A stretch of DNA of 64,000 nucleotides from Serratia marcescens subsp. marcescens ATCC 13880 (GTDB lineage: Bacteria; Pseudomonadota; Gammaproteobacteria; Enterobacterales; Enterobacteriaceae): the NCBI RefSeq assembly GCF_017299535.1, contig NZ_CP071238.1:3720001-3784000 (forward strand). The letters are read 5' to 3'. The notes under the pieces are model-generated. The model was not told the origin of the DNA. It was given only the letters and a program-made list of their open reading frames with translations, and did no database searches. Shown here one piece after another: positions 54,082-64,000 of this stretch (position 1 is its first letter; each line of letters opens with the position of its first letter). A program made the position numbers and the translations under genes.

Positions 54082-55035
54082 TTACTCAGCGCTGGCGTGG
54101 TTCAGCGTCTGAATGTCGTCCGCATCCAGCGTCAGGCGGGTGGCGCTGACCAACTCATCCAACTGCGGCAACGAGGTGGCGCTGACGATCGGCGCGGTGA
54201 TGCTCGGGCGCGCAATCAGCCAGGCCAGCGAGACCTGCGCCGGGGAGCTGCCGTGTTTGCCCGCCACCTGATCCAGCGCCGCCAGAATGCGGAAACCGCG
54301 CGGGTTCAGGTAGCGTTCGACGATGCGATCGCCGCGCTGGCTTTTGCCCTCGTCCGCTTTGCTGCGGTATTTGCCGGTCAGAAAACCACTGGCCAGCGCG
54401 AAGAAATTGATCACCCCGAGCCCGTGGCGCTGCGCCACGCCTTCCAGCTCGGCTTCATACCCTTCGCGCGCATACAGATTGTACTCCGGCTGCAGGGTTT
54501 CGTAGCGCGCCAATCCGTTGTTCTCGCTCACCCGCAGCGCTTCTTCCAGGCGATCCGCCTGATAGTTGGAGGCGCCGATCGCCCGCACCTTGCCGGCTTT
54601 GATCAGCGCATCGAACGCCGCCAGCGTCTCTTCCAGCGGCGTATCGCGGTCATCGTCGTGCGACTGGTAGAGATCGATATAATCGGTTTGCAGACGGCGC
54701 AGCGAATCTTCCACCGCCTGCTGAATATAGCGCGGCGACAGCCCCTGTTTGCCTTCGCCCATCGGTTTGCCCACCTTGGTGGCGATGATCACCTGGTCGC
54801 GCTTGCCGCTCTTCTTCAGCCATTCGCCGATGACGGTTTCCGATTCGCCGCCCCGGTTGCCCGGCGCCCAGCTGGAATAGACATCGGCGGTATCGATAAA
54901 GTTGAGCTGATTGTCCACCAGCGCATCCAGCAGGCTGAACGAGGTCGCTTGATCCGCCGTCCAGCCGAACACGTTGCCGCCAAAGGTCAACGCCGGCACC
55001 TGAATGCCCGAACGGCCCAGTTGTTTCTTGCTCAT
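54082..55035 (-). CDS. Aldo/keto reductase
   Basis: A 317-residue NADPH-dependent TIM-barrel oxidoreductase. The catalytic tetrad can be read as D in F-I-D-T-A-D-V-Y with Y four to five residues on, K in I-I-A-T-K-V-G, and H in L-Y-Q-S-H-D-D-D. The NADPH-binding end includes A-P-I-V-S-A-T-S. The substrate is unknown. A GTG sits directly before the ATG at 55035; GGAG 8 nt from the ATG supports the latter. It is divergent from mdtA, with a gap of about 270 bp. Confidence 0.9.
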   Translation of the reverse strand: MSKKQLGRSGIQVPALTFGGNVFGWTADQATSFSLLDALVDNQLNFIDTADVYSSWAPGNRGGESETVIGEWLKKSGKRDQVIIATKVGKPMGEGKQGLSPRYIQQAVEDSLRRLQTDYIDLYQSHDDDRDTPLEETLAAFDALIKAGKVRAIGASNYQADRLEEALRVSENNGLARYETLQPEYNLYAREGYEAELEGVAQRHGLGVINFFALASGFLTGKYRSKADEGKSQRGDRIVERYLNPRGFRILAALDQVAGKHGSSPAQVSLAWLIARPSITAPIVSATSLPQLDELVSATRLTLDADDIQTLNHASAE

Positions 55036-55182
55036 CACAAAGGCTCCATGGGTTAAATGATTTGCCTGTTAATTATTAGCGCCAAATGCAGAAAATCGTT
55101 AAAACGTATTGGCTATAAGCCGGAATAAATCACTTATAAACATAGCACGCGCAAATCACCCACTTATTAAGACAATGCTGAC

Positions 55183-55200
55183 GGTTCCTCCATATTTCCT
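55183..55200 (+). promoter_or_regulatory. Weak BaeR-box-like sequence upstream of mdtA
   Basis: The site contains TTCCTCCATATTTCC, sharing CTCCAT and TT positions with the BaeR consensus (TTTTTCTCCATDATTGGC) but with several mismatches. It lies about 110-125 bp before the mdtA ATG. E. coli mdtA is BaeR-activated; here the match is only suggestive. Confidence 0.3.
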
Positions 55201-55307
55201 TCATTTTTATGCCGTCTTCGCTGGCTAAACTAGTATCCTGTAAGGAGTGTCATTTTTGTGGCAATGAGTGCACGCGCCCCTGCCTTTTGGAGAGAATTTT
55301 CACCACC

Positions 55308-56561
55308 ATGAATGCAAAACCCCAACGTCGTTCCCTGCTGCTGCGCCTGCTGGCTGCGGCGATTGCGATCATCGTCGCCGTTCTGGCCTGGCGCCATTTC
55401 AGCGCCGTTCAACCGACCGCCGGGACGACGCCGGGCGCGCACCAGGCCGCCGGTAAAACGGGAGCGGGCCGCGCGGCGGGCGGAAGACGCGGCGCGCCGA
55501 TGTCGCCGGTGCAGGCGGCGACAGCCACGCAACAAACCGTGCCGCGCTATCTTTCCGGCTTGGGCACCGCCACCGCCGCCAATACCGTGACCGTCACCAG
55601 CCGGGTCGATGGCCAACTGATGGCGATCCACTTTACCGAAGGCCAGCAGGTCAAAGCCGGCGATCTGCTGGCGGAGATCGATCCCCGGCCGTTCCAGGTG
55701 CAGCTGACCCAGGCTCAGGGGCAGTTGGCAAAAGATCAGGCCACGCTGGCCAACGCCCGGCGCGATCTGGCGCGCTATCAGCAGTTGGTGAAAACCAATC
55801 TGGTTTCCCGTCAGGAGCTGGATACGCAGGCCTCGCTGGTGCAGCAGACCGAAGGCGCGATCAAGGCCGATCAGGGCGCGGTCGACAGCGCCAAACTGCA
55901 GATCACCTACAGCCGCATCACTGCGCCAATCGACGGCCGCGTCGGCCTGAAACTGGTCGACGTCGGCAACTATGTCACCAGCGGCAGCGCCACCGGTCTG
56001 GTGGTGATCACGCAGACGCACCCGATCGACGTAGTGTTCACGCTGCCTGAAGGCAACATCGCCGATCTGCTCAAGGCGCAAAAAGCCGGGCCGGTGAGCG
56101 TCGAAGCCTGGGATCGCACCAACCAGAACAAGCTGACGACCGGTTCGCTGCTGAGCCTGGACAACCAAATTGATACCGCCACCGGCACCATCAAGCTGAA
56201 AGCGCGTTTCGCCAACGAAGATGACGCGCTGTTCCCCAACCAGTTCGTCAACGCGCGGCTGCAGGTGGATACCCTGCACGACGCGGTGGTGATCCCGACC
56301 GCCGCGCTGCAGATGGGCAACGAGGGCAACTTCGTCTGGACGCTCGGCGAAGACAACAAGGTCAGCAAACATCGGGTCACCGCCGGCGTGCAGGACAGCC
56401 GGCAGGTGGTGATCAGCGCCGGCCTCAACGCCGGCGATCGGGTGGTGACCGACGGCATCGATCGCCTGACCGAAGGCATGCAGGTGGAAGTGCTCGCGCC
56501 GAGCGAAGCGCCGGCGGCGGCCAACGCCAAGCGCGAACCTGACGTTCAGAGGAAGTCCTGA
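55308..56561 (+). CDS. mdtA: Membrane fusion protein MdtA of the MdtABC efflux pump
   Basis: The periplasmic adaptor joins the MdtB/MdtC inner-membrane pump to TolC. It has 417 residues (E. coli 415). The N-terminal membrane anchor is [19 protein letters not shown], followed by a G/A/R-rich linker, the lipoyl halves ([20 protein letters not shown] and [11 protein letters not shown]) and a coiled-coil hairpin between them at about residues 125-180. The frame is open 33 codons earlier, but the ATG at 55308 has GGAGAG upstream and matches the family. It overlaps mdtB by one base. Confidence 0.94.
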   Translation: MNAKPQRRSLLLRLLAAAIAIIVAVLAWRHFSAVQPTAGTTPGAHQAAGKTGAGRAAGGRRGAPMSPVQAATATQQTVPRYLSGLGTATAANTVTVTSRVDGQLMAIHFTEGQQVKAGDLLAEIDPRPFQVQLTQAQGQLAKDQATLANARRDLARYQQLVKTNLVSRQELDTQASLVQQTEGAIKADQGAVDSAKLQITYSRITAPIDGRVGLKLVDVGNYVTSGSATGLVVITQTHPIDVVFTLPEGNIADLLKAQKAGPVSVEAWDRTNQNKLTTGSLLSLDNQIDTATGTIKLKARFANEDDALFPNQFVNARLQVDTLHDAVVIPTAALQMGNEGNFVWTLGEDNKVSKHRVTAGVQDSRQVVISAGLNAGDRVVTDGIDRLTEGMQVEVLAPSEAPAAANAKREPDVQRKS

Positions 56562-59500
56562 TGCAGGTGATGCCTCCCAACGCCGGCGGCGGTCCGTCCC
56601 GCCTGTTTATTCTGCGCCCGGTCGCCACCACTCTGCTGATGGTGGCGATATTGCTGGCGGGGATTATCGGCTATCGCGCGCTGCCGGTGTCCGCCCTGCC
56701 GGAGGTGGATTACCCCACCATCCAGGTGGTGACGCTATACCCCGGCGCCAGCCCGGACGTGGTGACCTCCGCCATTACCGCGCCGCTGGAACGCCAGTTC
56801 GGCCAGATGTCCGGCCTGAAGCAAATGGCGTCGCAAAGCGCCGGCGGCGCCTCGGTGGTGACGCTGCAGTTCCAGCTGGCGCTGCCGCTCGACGTCGCGG
56901 AGCAGGAAGTGCAGGCGGCGATCAACGCCGCCACCAACCTGCTGCCGAACGATCTGCCCTACCCGCCGATCTACAGCAAGGTTAACCCCGCCGATCCGCC
57001 GATCCTGACGCTGGCCGTGACCTCCACCGCCATGCCGATGACGCAGGTGGAAGACATGGTGGAAACCCGCGTGGCGCAAAAAATTTCTCAGGTGACCGGC
57101 GTCGGCCTGGTGACCCTGGCCGGCGGCCAACGCCCGGCGGTGCGCGTAAAATTGAACGCCGCGGCGGTCGCCGCCTATGGCCTGGACAGTGAAACCATCC
57201 GCGCCGCCATCAGCAACGCCAACGTCAACTCGGCGAAAGGCAGCCTTGACGGCCCGACCCGATCGGTCACCCTGTCCGCCAACGACCAAATGAAATCTGC
57301 CGATGACTATCGCCAGTTGATCGTCGCCTATCAGAACGGCGCGGCGATCCGCCTGCAGGATATCGCCACCATCGAACAAGGGGCGGAAAACACCCGGCTG
57401 GCGGCCTGGGCCAACCAGCAGCAGGCGATCGTGCTGAACATCCAACGCCAGCCCGGCGTCAACGTCATCACCACCGCCGACAGCATCCGCGAAATGCTGC
57501 CGACGCTGATTAAAAGCCTGCCCAAGTCGGTCGACGTCAAGGTGCTGACCGATCGCACCACCACCATCCGCGCCTCGGTCAGCGACGTGCAGTTCGAGCT
57601 GCTGCTGGCAGTCGCGCTGGTGGTGATGGTGATCTACGTGTTCCTGCGCAACGTGCCGGCGACCATTATCCCCAGCGTGGCGGTGCCACTGTCGCTGGTG
57701 GGCACCTTCGCCGCCATGTACTTCCTCGGCTTCTCCATCAACAACCTGACGCTGATGGCGCTGACCATCGCCACCGGCTTCGTGGTGGACGACGCCATCG
57801 TGGTGATCGAGAACATCTCGCGCTACATCGAGAAAGGGGAAAAACCGCTCGACGCCGCGCTGAAAGGGGCCGGCGAGATCGGCTTCACCATCATCTCGCT
57901 GACCTTCTCGCTGGTGGCGGTGCTGATCCCGCTGCTGTTCATGGGCGACATCGTCGGCCGCCTGTTCCGCGAGTTCGCCGTCACGCTGGCGGTGGCGATT
58001 TTGATCTCCGCCGTGGTGTCGCTGACGCTGACGCCGATGATGTGCGCGCGCATGCTCAGCCACGAATCGCTGCGCAAGCAGAACCGTTTTTCCGCCGCCT
58101 CCGAACGCTTTTTCGAGCGGGTGATCGCGCGATACGGCCAGTGGCTGAAAACGGTGCTTAACCATCCCTGGCTGACGCTCGGCGTGGCCGTGGGCACCCT
58201 GGCGCTGACGGTATTGCTGTATCTGCTGATCCCAAAAGGTTTCTTCCCGGTGCAGGACAACGGCATCATTCAGGGCACGCTGGAAGCGCCGCAGAGCGTC
58301 TCGTTCAGCAACATGGCCGAGCGCCAGCAGCAGGTCGCGGCGCAGATCCTCAAGGATCCGGCGGTGGAAAGCCTGACCTCGTTCGTCGGCGTCGACGGCA
58401 GCAACGCCACACTCAACAGCGGCCGGCTGCAGATCAACCTGAAGCCGCTGAGCGAACGCAGCGACCGCATTCCGGCGATCATCAGCCGCCTGCAGCAGCA
58501 AACGGCGCAGTTTCCCGGCGTGAAGCTGTACCTGCAACCGGTGCAGGATCTGACCATCGATACCCAGGTCAGCCGCACCCAGTACCAGTTCACCCTGCAG
58601 GCGATGTCGCTGGACGATCTCAGCCTGTGGGTGCCGCAGCTGATGGATGAGCTGAAACAAACCCCACAGCTGGCGGACGTCACCAGCGACTGGCAGGATC
58701 AGGGGCTGGTGGCCTACGTTAACGTCGATCGCGATTCGGCCTCCCGCCTCGGCGTCACCATGAGCGACGTGGACAATGCGCTGTACAACGCGTTCGGCCA
58801 GCGCCTGATCTCCACCATCTACACCCAGGCCAACCAATACCGCGTGGTGCTGGAGCACGACGTCAGCGCGACACCGGGGTTGGCGGCGCTCAATGAGATC
58901 CGTCTGAGCGGCAACGACGGCGCCGTGGTGCCGCTGAGCGCCATCGCCAAAATCGAAGAGCGCTTCGGCCCGCTGTCGGTCAACCATCTCGACCAGTTCC
59001 CGTCGGCCACCGTTTCGTTCAACGTCGCCGACGGCTACTCGCTCGGCGAGGCGGTGGATGCGGTCACCCTGGCGGAAAAAAATCTCAACATGCCAAGGGA
59101 CATCACCACCCAATTCCAGGGGGCGACCCTGGCCTTCCAGGCGGCGCTCGGCAGCACGCTGTGGCTGATTTTGGCGGCGGTGGTGGCGATGTACATCGTG
59201 CTGGGCGTGCTGTATGAAAGCTTCATTCATCCGGTCACCATCCTCTCCACCCTGCCGACCGCCGGGGTCGGCGCGCTGCTCGCGCTGATGATGGCCGGCA
59301 GCGAGCTGGACGTGATCGCCATCATCGGCATCATCCTGCTGATCGGCATCGTGAAGAAGAACGCCATCATGATGATCGACTTCGCGCTGGCGGCGGAACG
59401 CGAGCAGGGCTTATCGCCGCGCGACGCCATCTATCAGGCCTGCCTGCTGCGTTTCCGGCCGATCCTGATGACCACGCTGGCGGCCCTGCTCGGCGCGCTG

Positions 59501-59680
59501 CCGCTGATGCTGAGCACCGGCGTCGGCGCGGAGCTGCGGCATCCGCTCGGCGTCTGTATGGTCGGCGGTTTGATCATGAGCCAGATCCTGACGCTGTTCA
59601 CCACGCCGGTGATCTACCTGCTGTTTGACAAACTGGCGCGCAACACGCATCGCCAGCCGGATACGCAGGAGTTGCCGTGA
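56561..59680 (+). CDS. mdtB: RND efflux pump subunit MdtB
   Basis: One of two RND proteins forming the MdtB2C heterotrimer that exports novobiocin, bile salts and other compounds. It has 1039 residues (E. coli 1040). Twelve membrane helices are expected. The proton-relay aspartates D410-D411 are in [12 protein letters not shown], and the TM10 lysines are in [13 protein letters not shown]. It is coupled to mdtA (TGATG) and overlaps the mdtC start by 4 nt, which fits the fixed subunit ratio of the pump. Confidence 0.95.
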   Translation: MQVMPPNAGGGPSRLFILRPVATTLLMVAILLAGIIGYRALPVSALPEVDYPTIQVVTLYPGASPDVVTSAITAPLERQFGQMSGLKQMASQSAGGASVVTLQFQLALPLDVAEQEVQAAINAATNLLPNDLPYPPIYSKVNPADPPILTLAVTSTAMPMTQVEDMVETRVAQKISQVTGVGLVTLAGGQRPAVRVKLNAAAVAAYGLDSETIRAAISNANVNSAKGSLDGPTRSVTLSANDQMKSADDYRQLIVAYQNGAAIRLQDIATIEQGAENTRLAAWANQQQAIVLNIQRQPGVNVITTADSIREMLPTLIKSLPKSVDVKVLTDRTTTIRASVSDVQFELLLAVALVVMVIYVFLRNVPATIIPSVAVPLSLVGTFAAMYFLGFSINNLTLMALTIATGFVVDDAIVVIENISRYIEKGEKPLDAALKGAGEIGFTIISLTFSLVAVLIPLLFMGDIVGRLFREFAVTLAVAILISAVVSLTLTPMMCARMLSHESLRKQNRFSAASERFFERVIARYGQWLKTVLNHPWLTLGVAVGTLALTVLLYLLIPKGFFPVQDNGIIQGTLEAPQSVSFSNMAERQQQVAAQILKDPAVESLTSFVGVDGSNATLNSGRLQINLKPLSERSDRIPAIISRLQQQTAQFPGVKLYLQPVQDLTIDTQVSRTQYQFTLQAMSLDDLSLWVPQLMDELKQTPQLADVTSDWQDQGLVAYVNVDRDSASRLGVTMSDVDNALYNAFGQRLISTIYTQANQYRVVLEHDVSATPGLAALNEIRLSGNDGAVVPLSAIAKIEERFGPLSVNHLDQFPSATVSFNVADGYSLGEAVDAVTLAEKNLNMPRDITTQFQGATLAFQAALGSTLWLILAAVVAMYIVLGVLYESFIHPVTILSTLPTAGVGALLALMMAGSELDVIAIIGIILLIGIVKKNAIMMIDFALAAEREQGLSPRDAIYQACLLRFRPILMTTLAALLGALPLMLSTGVGAELRHPLGVCMVGGLIMSQILTLFTTPVIYLLFDKLARNTHRQPDTQELP

Positions 59681-62600
59681 GATTCTTCGCCCTGTTCATT
59701 CACCGGCCGGTGGCCACCACCCTGCTGACGCTGGCCATCGCCATCAGCGGCGCGATCGGCTTTCGCCTGCTGCCGGTGTCGCCACTGCCGCAGGTGGATT
59801 TTCCGGTGATTTCGATCAGCGCGTCGCTGCCGGGCGCCTCGCCGGAAACCATGGCGTCTTCGGTGGCGACGCCGCTGGAACGCGCGCTGGGCCGCATCGC
59901 CGGGGTTAACGAAATGACGTCGATGAGCTCGCTCGGCAGTACCCGAGTCATTTTGCAGTTCGATCTCGATCGCGACATCAACGGCGCCGCGCGCGACGTG
60001 CAGGCGGCGATTAACGCCGCGCAAAGCCTGCTGCCGACCGGCATGCCGAGCCGCCCCAGCTACCGCAAGGTCAACCCTTCCGACGCGCCGATCATGATCC
60101 TGACGCTGACCTCGGACACCTACAGCCAGGGGCAGCTTTACGATTTCGCCTCCACCCAGCTGGCGCAGAAGATCAGCCAGACCGAGGGCGTCGGCGACGT
60201 TTCCGTCGGCGGCAGCTCGCTGCCGGCGGTGCGGGTGGAGCTGAACCCTTCGGCGCTGTTCAATCAGGGCGTGTCGTTGGACACCGTACGGCAGGCCATC
60301 GCCAACGCCAACGTGCGCCGCCCTCAGGGCGCCGTGGAAAACCCGCAGCAGCGCTGGCAGATCCAGGCCAACGACGCGCTGAAAACCGCCGATGCTTATC
60401 GTCCGCTGATCATTCATTACAACAACGGCTCGGCGGTGCGTTTAGCCGACGTGGCCGAGGTCAAAGACTCGGTGCAAGACGTGCGCAACGCCGGGATGAC
60501 CGACGCCAAACCGGCGATCATTCTGGCCATCAGCCGCGCGCCGGACGCCAACATCATCGAAACCGTCGATCGCATTCGCGCCGAGCTGCCCGCCCTGCAG
60601 GAGAATATCCCGGCCTCGATTCAACTCAACGTCGCGCAGGATCGTTCGCCGACCATCCGCGCGTCGCTGGCCGAGGTGGAACAGTCGCTGGCGATCGCCA
60701 TCGGGCTGGTGATCCTGGTGGTGTTCATCTTCCTGCGCTCCGGGCGCGCCACGCTGATCCCGGCGGTCGCCGTACCGGTGTCGCTGATCGGCTCGTTCGC
60801 CGCCATGTATCTGTGCGGGTTCAGCCTCAACAACCTGTCGCTGATGGCGCTGACCATCGCCACCGGCTTTGTGGTGGACGACGCCATCGTAGTGCTGGAA
60901 AACATTTCCCGCCACGTCGAGGCCGGCATGAAACCGATCAACGCCGCGCTGCTGGGCGCGCGGGAGGTCGGTTTCACCGTGCTGTCGATGAGCGTTTCGC
61001 TGGTGGCGGTGTTTATCCCGCTGCTGCTGATGGAAGGCCTGCCCGGCCGGCTATTCCGCGAGTTCGCCGTCACCCTGTCGGTGTCGATCGGGCTGTCGCT
61101 GATCGTCTCGCTGACGCTCACGCCGATGATGTGCGCCTACCTGTTGCGCCACCAGCCGCCGCGTTCGCAGCGGCGGGCACGCGGCTTCGGCAAAATGCTG
61201 CTGGCGCTGCAGCAGGGCTACGGGCGCTCGCTGAACTGGGTGCTCGGCCACTCGCGCTGGGTGCTGGCGGTGTTCCTCGCCACCGTTGCGCTCAACGTCT
61301 GGCTGTATATCAGCATCCCGAAAACCTTCTTCCCGGAACAGGATACCGGGCGTCTGATGGGCTTTATTCAGGCCGACCAAAGCATTTCGTTCCAGGCAAT
61401 GCGCGGCAAACTGGAAGACTTCATGAAAATCGTGCGCGAAGATCCGGACGTGGAAAACGTCACCGGTTTTACCGGCGGTTCGCGCACCAACAGCGGTTCG
61501 ATGTTCATCTCACTGAAACCCCTGTCGGTACGCAGCGACGACGCGCAGAAAGTGATCGCCCGCCTGCGCGCCCGCCTGGCCAAAGAACCGGGCGCCAGCC
61601 TGTTTTTAATGGCGGTGCAGGATATCCGCGTCGGCGGCCGGCAGGCCAACGCCAGCTACCAATATACGTTGCTGGCGGACGATCTCGCCGCGCTGCGCGA
61701 ATGGGAGCCGAAGATCCGCACCGCGCTGGCCGCATTGCCCGAGCTGGCGGACGTCAACTCGGATCAGCAGGATAAAGGCTCGGAGATGGATCTGGTCTAC
61801 GATCGCGAAACCATGGCGCGCCTCGGCATTTCGGTGTCCGACGCCAACAACCTGTTGAACAACGCCTTCGGCCAGCGACAGATTTCGACCATCTACCAAC
61901 CGCTCAACCAATACAAAGTCGTGATGGAAGTGGCGCCGCCCTACACCCAGGACGTGAGCTCGCTGGACAAAATGTTCATCATCAACAACGAAGGCAAAGC
62001 GATACCGCTCTCCTACTTCGCCAGTTGGCGGCCGGCCAACGCGCCGCTGTCGGTCAACCATCAGGGGCTGTCCGCCGCCTCGACCGTCTCCTTTAACCTG
62101 CCGGACGGCGGCAGCCTGTCGGACGCCACCGCGGCAATAGAGCGCACCATGACTCAGCTCGGCGTGCCGTCCACGGTGCGCGGCGCTTTCGCCGGCACCG
62201 CCCAGGTGTTCCAGGACACCCTGAAGTCGCAGTTGATCCTGATCCTGGCGGCGATCGCCACGGTGTATATCGTGCTCGGCGTGCTGTATGAGAGCTATAT
62301 CCATCCTCTGACCATCCTTTCCACGCTGCCTTCCGCCGGCGTGGGGGCGCTGCTGGCGCTCGAGCTGTTCGGCGCGCCGTTCAGCCTGATCGCGCTGATC
62401 GGCATCATGCTGTTGATCGGCATCGTGAAGAAAAACGCCATCATGATGGTCGACTTCGCGCTCGAAGCGCAGCGCAACGGCGGCATCAGCGCCCGCGAGG
62501 CGATTTTCCAGGCCAGCCTGCTGCGTTTCCGGCCGATCATGATGACCACGCTGGCGGCGTTGTTCGGCGCGCTGCCGTTGGTGCTGACCAGCGGCGACGG

Positions 62601-62757
62601 CGCGGAGCTGCGCCAGCCGCTCGGCATCACCATCGCCGGCGGCCTGGTGATGAGCCAGCTGCTGACGCTGTACACCACCCCGGTGGTCTACCTTTACTTC
62701 GACCGGCTGCAGGCGAAGTTCCGCCGCAACAAGCAACTGGCTCCGCTGCCCCATTAA
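59677..62757 (+). CDS. mdtC: RND efflux pump subunit MdtC (GTG start)
   Basis: The second RND subunit of MdtABC, 1026 residues (E. coli 1025). It starts at a GTG overlapping the mdtB stop (GTGA) and reads [14 protein letters not shown]. The proton-relay aspartates D401-D402 are in [12 protein letters not shown], and [18 protein letters not shown] is the TM10 segment. In E. coli drug transport depends on MdtB and proton flow on MdtC. The fourth gene, mdtD, starts 10 nt later. Confidence 0.95.
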   Translation: MRFFALFIHRPVATTLLTLAIAISGAIGFRLLPVSPLPQVDFPVISISASLPGASPETMASSVATPLERALGRIAGVNEMTSMSSLGSTRVILQFDLDRDINGAARDVQAAINAAQSLLPTGMPSRPSYRKVNPSDAPIMILTLTSDTYSQGQLYDFASTQLAQKISQTEGVGDVSVGGSSLPAVRVELNPSALFNQGVSLDTVRQAIANANVRRPQGAVENPQQRWQIQANDALKTADAYRPLIIHYNNGSAVRLADVAEVKDSVQDVRNAGMTDAKPAIILAISRAPDANIIETVDRIRAELPALQENIPASIQLNVAQDRSPTIRASLAEVEQSLAIAIGLVILVVFIFLRSGRATLIPAVAVPVSLIGSFAAMYLCGFSLNNLSLMALTIATGFVVDDAIVVLENISRHVEAGMKPINAALLGAREVGFTVLSMSVSLVAVFIPLLLMEGLPGRLFREFAVTLSVSIGLSLIVSLTLTPMMCAYLLRHQPPRSQRRARGFGKMLLALQQGYGRSLNWVLGHSRWVLAVFLATVALNVWLYISIPKTFFPEQDTGRLMGFIQADQSISFQAMRGKLEDFMKIVREDPDVENVTGFTGGSRTNSGSMFISLKPLSVRSDDAQKVIARLRARLAKEPGASLFLMAVQDIRVGGRQANASYQYTLLADDLAALREWEPKIRTALAALPELADVNSDQQDKGSEMDLVYDRETMARLGISVSDANNLLNNAFGQRQISTIYQPLNQYKVVMEVAPPYTQDVSSLDKMFIINNEGKAIPLSYFASWRPANAPLSVNHQGLSAASTVSFNLPDGGSLSDATAAIERTMTQLGVPSTVRGAFAGTAQVFQDTLKSQLILILAAIATVYIVLGVLYESYIHPLTILSTLPSAGVGALLALELFGAPFSLIALIGIMLLIGIVKKNAIMMVDFALEAQRNGGISAREAIFQASLLRFRPIMMTTLAALFGALPLVLTSGDGAELRQPLGITIAGGLVMSQLLTLYTTPVVYLYFDRLQAKFRRNKQLAPLPH

Positions 62758-62767
62758 TGGCCGACTG

Positions 62768-64000
62768 ATGCTGATGAAACACGCCGCCACGGTACGCTGG
62801 CAACTCTGGATAGTGGCATTCGGCTTCTTTATGCAGACGCTGGATACCACTATCGTCAACACCGCCCTGCCCTCAATGGCCGCCAGCCTGGGGGAGAACC
62901 CGCTGCACATGCAGTCGGTGATCGTCTCCTATGTGCTGACGGTGGCGGTGACGCTGCCGGCCAGCGGCTGGCTGGCGGACAAAGTCGGCGTACAGCGGGT
63001 GTTTTTCAGCGCCATCGTGCTGTTCACCCTCGGCTCCCTCCTCTGCGCCCGTTCGGAAACCCTGAACGAGCTGATCGCCTCGCGCGTGCTTCAGGGCGTC
63101 GGCGGCGCGATGATGGTGCCGGTCGGGCGCCTGACGGTGATGAAGATCGTGCCGCGCGAGCAGTACATGGCGGCGATGACCTTCGTGACGCTGCCGGGCC
63201 AGATCGGCCCGCTGATGGGGCCGGCGCTGGGCGGTTTCCTGGTGCAATACGCCAGCTGGCACTGGATTTTCCTGATCAATATTCCGGTGGGCATCGTGGG
63301 CGCCATCGCCACGCTGCTGCTGATGCCCAACTACCAAATGCAGACCCGCCGCTTCGATCTCAGCGGCTTTATCCTGCTGGCGATCGGCATGGCGTCGCTG
63401 ACGCTGGCGCTCGACGGCCATAAAGGCATGGGGCTGTCCGGCGGCGCCATCGCCGGCCTGGTGGCGCTGGGCGCAGCGGCGCTGTTGGGGTATGTTTGGC
63501 ATGCCTACGGCAATAGCCGCGCCCTGTTCTCGCTGCGGCTGCTTCGCACCCCGACCTACAAAATCGGGCTGCTGGCCAGCCTGCTGGGGCGCATCGGCAG
63601 CGGCATGCTGCCGTTCATGACGCCGCTGTTCCTGCAGGTGGGCATGGGTTTCACGCCGTTCCACGCCGGGCTGATGATGATCCCGATGATCATCGGCAGC
63701 ATGGGCATGAAGCGCATCGTGGTGCAGGTAGTCAACCGCTTTGGCTACCGCAACGTGCTGGTGGCCGCCACGCTGCTGCTGGCGCTGGTCAGCCTGAGCT
63801 TCCTGCTGACGGCGATGCTCGGCTGGCTGTGGCTGCTGCCGGTGGTGCTGTTCTTCCAGGGGATGATCAACTCACTGCGCTTCTCGGCGATGAACACCCT
63901 GACGCTGAAAGATCTGCCCGACCGGCTGGCCAGCAGCGGCAACAGCCTGCTGTCGATGGTCATGCAGCTGTCGATGAGCCTCGGCGTCAGCGTCGCCGGC
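62768..64000 (+). CDS. mdtD: MFS transporter MdtD, 5' part (runs off the window)
   Basis: The frame runs from ATG at 62768, or the in-frame ATG at 62774, to the last base without a stop, giving 411 codons of an expected 470 or so. It is a 14-helix DHA2-type major facilitator protein: [25 protein letters not shown] at the first helix, the motif [11 protein letters not shown], and [13 protein letters not shown] in TM4-5. E. coli MdtD is the fourth gene of mdtABCD-baeSR and has been linked to citrate/iron export. There is no good ribosome site, so translation probably couples to mdtC. Confidence 0.93.
   Translation, partial: MLMKHAATVRWQLWIVAFGFFMQTLDTTIVNTALPSMAASLGENPLHMQSVIVSYVLTVAVTLPASGWLADKVGVQRVFFSAIVLFTLGSLLCARSETLNELIASRVLQGVGGAMMVPVGRLTVMKIVPREQYMAAMTFVTLPGQIGPLMGPALGGFLVQYASWHWIFLINIPVGIVGAIATLLLMPNYQMQTRRFDLSGFILLAIGMASLTLALDGHKGMGLSGGAIAGLVALGAAALLGYVWHAYGNSRALFSLRLLRTPTYKIGLLASLLGRIGSGMLPFMTPLFLQVGMGFTPFHAGLMMIPMIIGSMGMKRIVVQVVNRFGYRNVLVAATLLLALVSLSFLLTAMLGWLWLLPVVLFFQGMINSLRFSAMNTLTLKDLPDRLASSGNSLLSMVMQLSMSLGVSVAG

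Noticed and set aside
56735..59230. An 831-codon open frame antisense to mdtB
   Set aside because: Same kind of shadow; composition is biased to R, H, Q, G and A, and no family is recognisable.
1..64000. CRISPR arrays, tRNA or rRNA genes, IS elements, phage or toxin-antitoxin operons
   Set aside because: Read for regularly spaced repeats, cloverleaf-like sequences, transposase motifs and paired small toxin genes; none found apart from the ERIC repeat and the unproven micro-ORF island.

Overview
The window is a chromosomal segment of a GC-rich (about 60%) enterobacterium, most likely Serratia (S. marcescens-like). The protein sequences are close to E. coli orthologues. The gene order is the enterobacterial acrD-dapE-purC-dapA-bcp-bepA-hda-upp-purMN-ppk-ppx backbone followed by the alkA-yegD-mdtABCD block. 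narQ and narP are adjacent, the pst permeases are of the long type, and an ERIC repeat is present. I saw no tRNA, rRNA, insertion sequence, prophage or CRISPR array.

Layout. 1-1.6 kb: 3' end of narQ, then narP (nitrate/nitrite two-component system). 1.6-5.5 kb: winged-helix protein, RND pump acrD and the 19-codon micro-gene ypfM. 5.7-8.2 kb: TPR protein, two GNAT acetyltransferases and an orphan LuxR-type regulator in an AT-rich pocket. 8.4-20 kb: yffB-dapE-M15 peptidase-ypfN, ypfH, tmcA, ypfJ, purC, bamC-dapA, gcvR-bcp and perM. 20-26.1 kb: an accessory stretch with a hairpin-rich non-coding segment, a 31-codon membrane micro-ORF, a B3/4-domain protein divergent from an XRE-cupin regulator, GNAT, a LysE exporter divergent from an Lrp-type regulator, and an FAD/NAD oxidoreductase downstream of an Rrf2 regulator with two palindromic operators. 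26.4-34.8 kb: bepA, arsC-type yfgD, hda (CTG start), an LEA-like lipoprotein plus a GlsB-type membrane protein, uraA and upp with an ERIC element between them, purMN and speG. 35-36.1 kb: two orphan membrane proteins. 36.3-47 kb: pstCAB under a triple Pho-box repeat, divergent from ppk-ppx, then yfgG and mgtE. 47.2-55 kb: YfeC-like DNA-binding protein, Ada-AlkA fusion, SDR, AraC regulator, Hsp70-like yegD, GNAT, PPOX flavoprotein and aldo/keto reductase. 55.3-64 kb: mdtA-mdtB-mdtC-mdtD, with mdtD cut by the window end.

How the genes relate. Phosphate uptake (pstCAB) and polyphosphate turnover (ppk-ppx) share one divergent control region. Lysine/DAP synthesis (dapE, dapA) is interleaved with envelope genes (M15 peptidase, bamC, bepA). 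Purine and pyrimidine genes (purC, purMN, upp, uraA) sit among them, with a clear PurR operator at purMN. Two efflux systems that belong to the BaeSR regulon in E. coli (acrD and mdtABCD) bracket the window; acrD has a good BaeR-box-like site and mdtA a weaker one.

I found no unmistakable new defence or biosynthetic system. The most interesting unexplained pieces are the hairpin and micro-ORF island at about 20.1-20.6 kb, the LEA-like lipoprotein/GlsB insertion at 29.2-30.0 kb, the Rrf2 double-operator circuit at 26.1 kb, and the XRE-cupin/B3-4 divergent pair at 21.0-22.3 kb.
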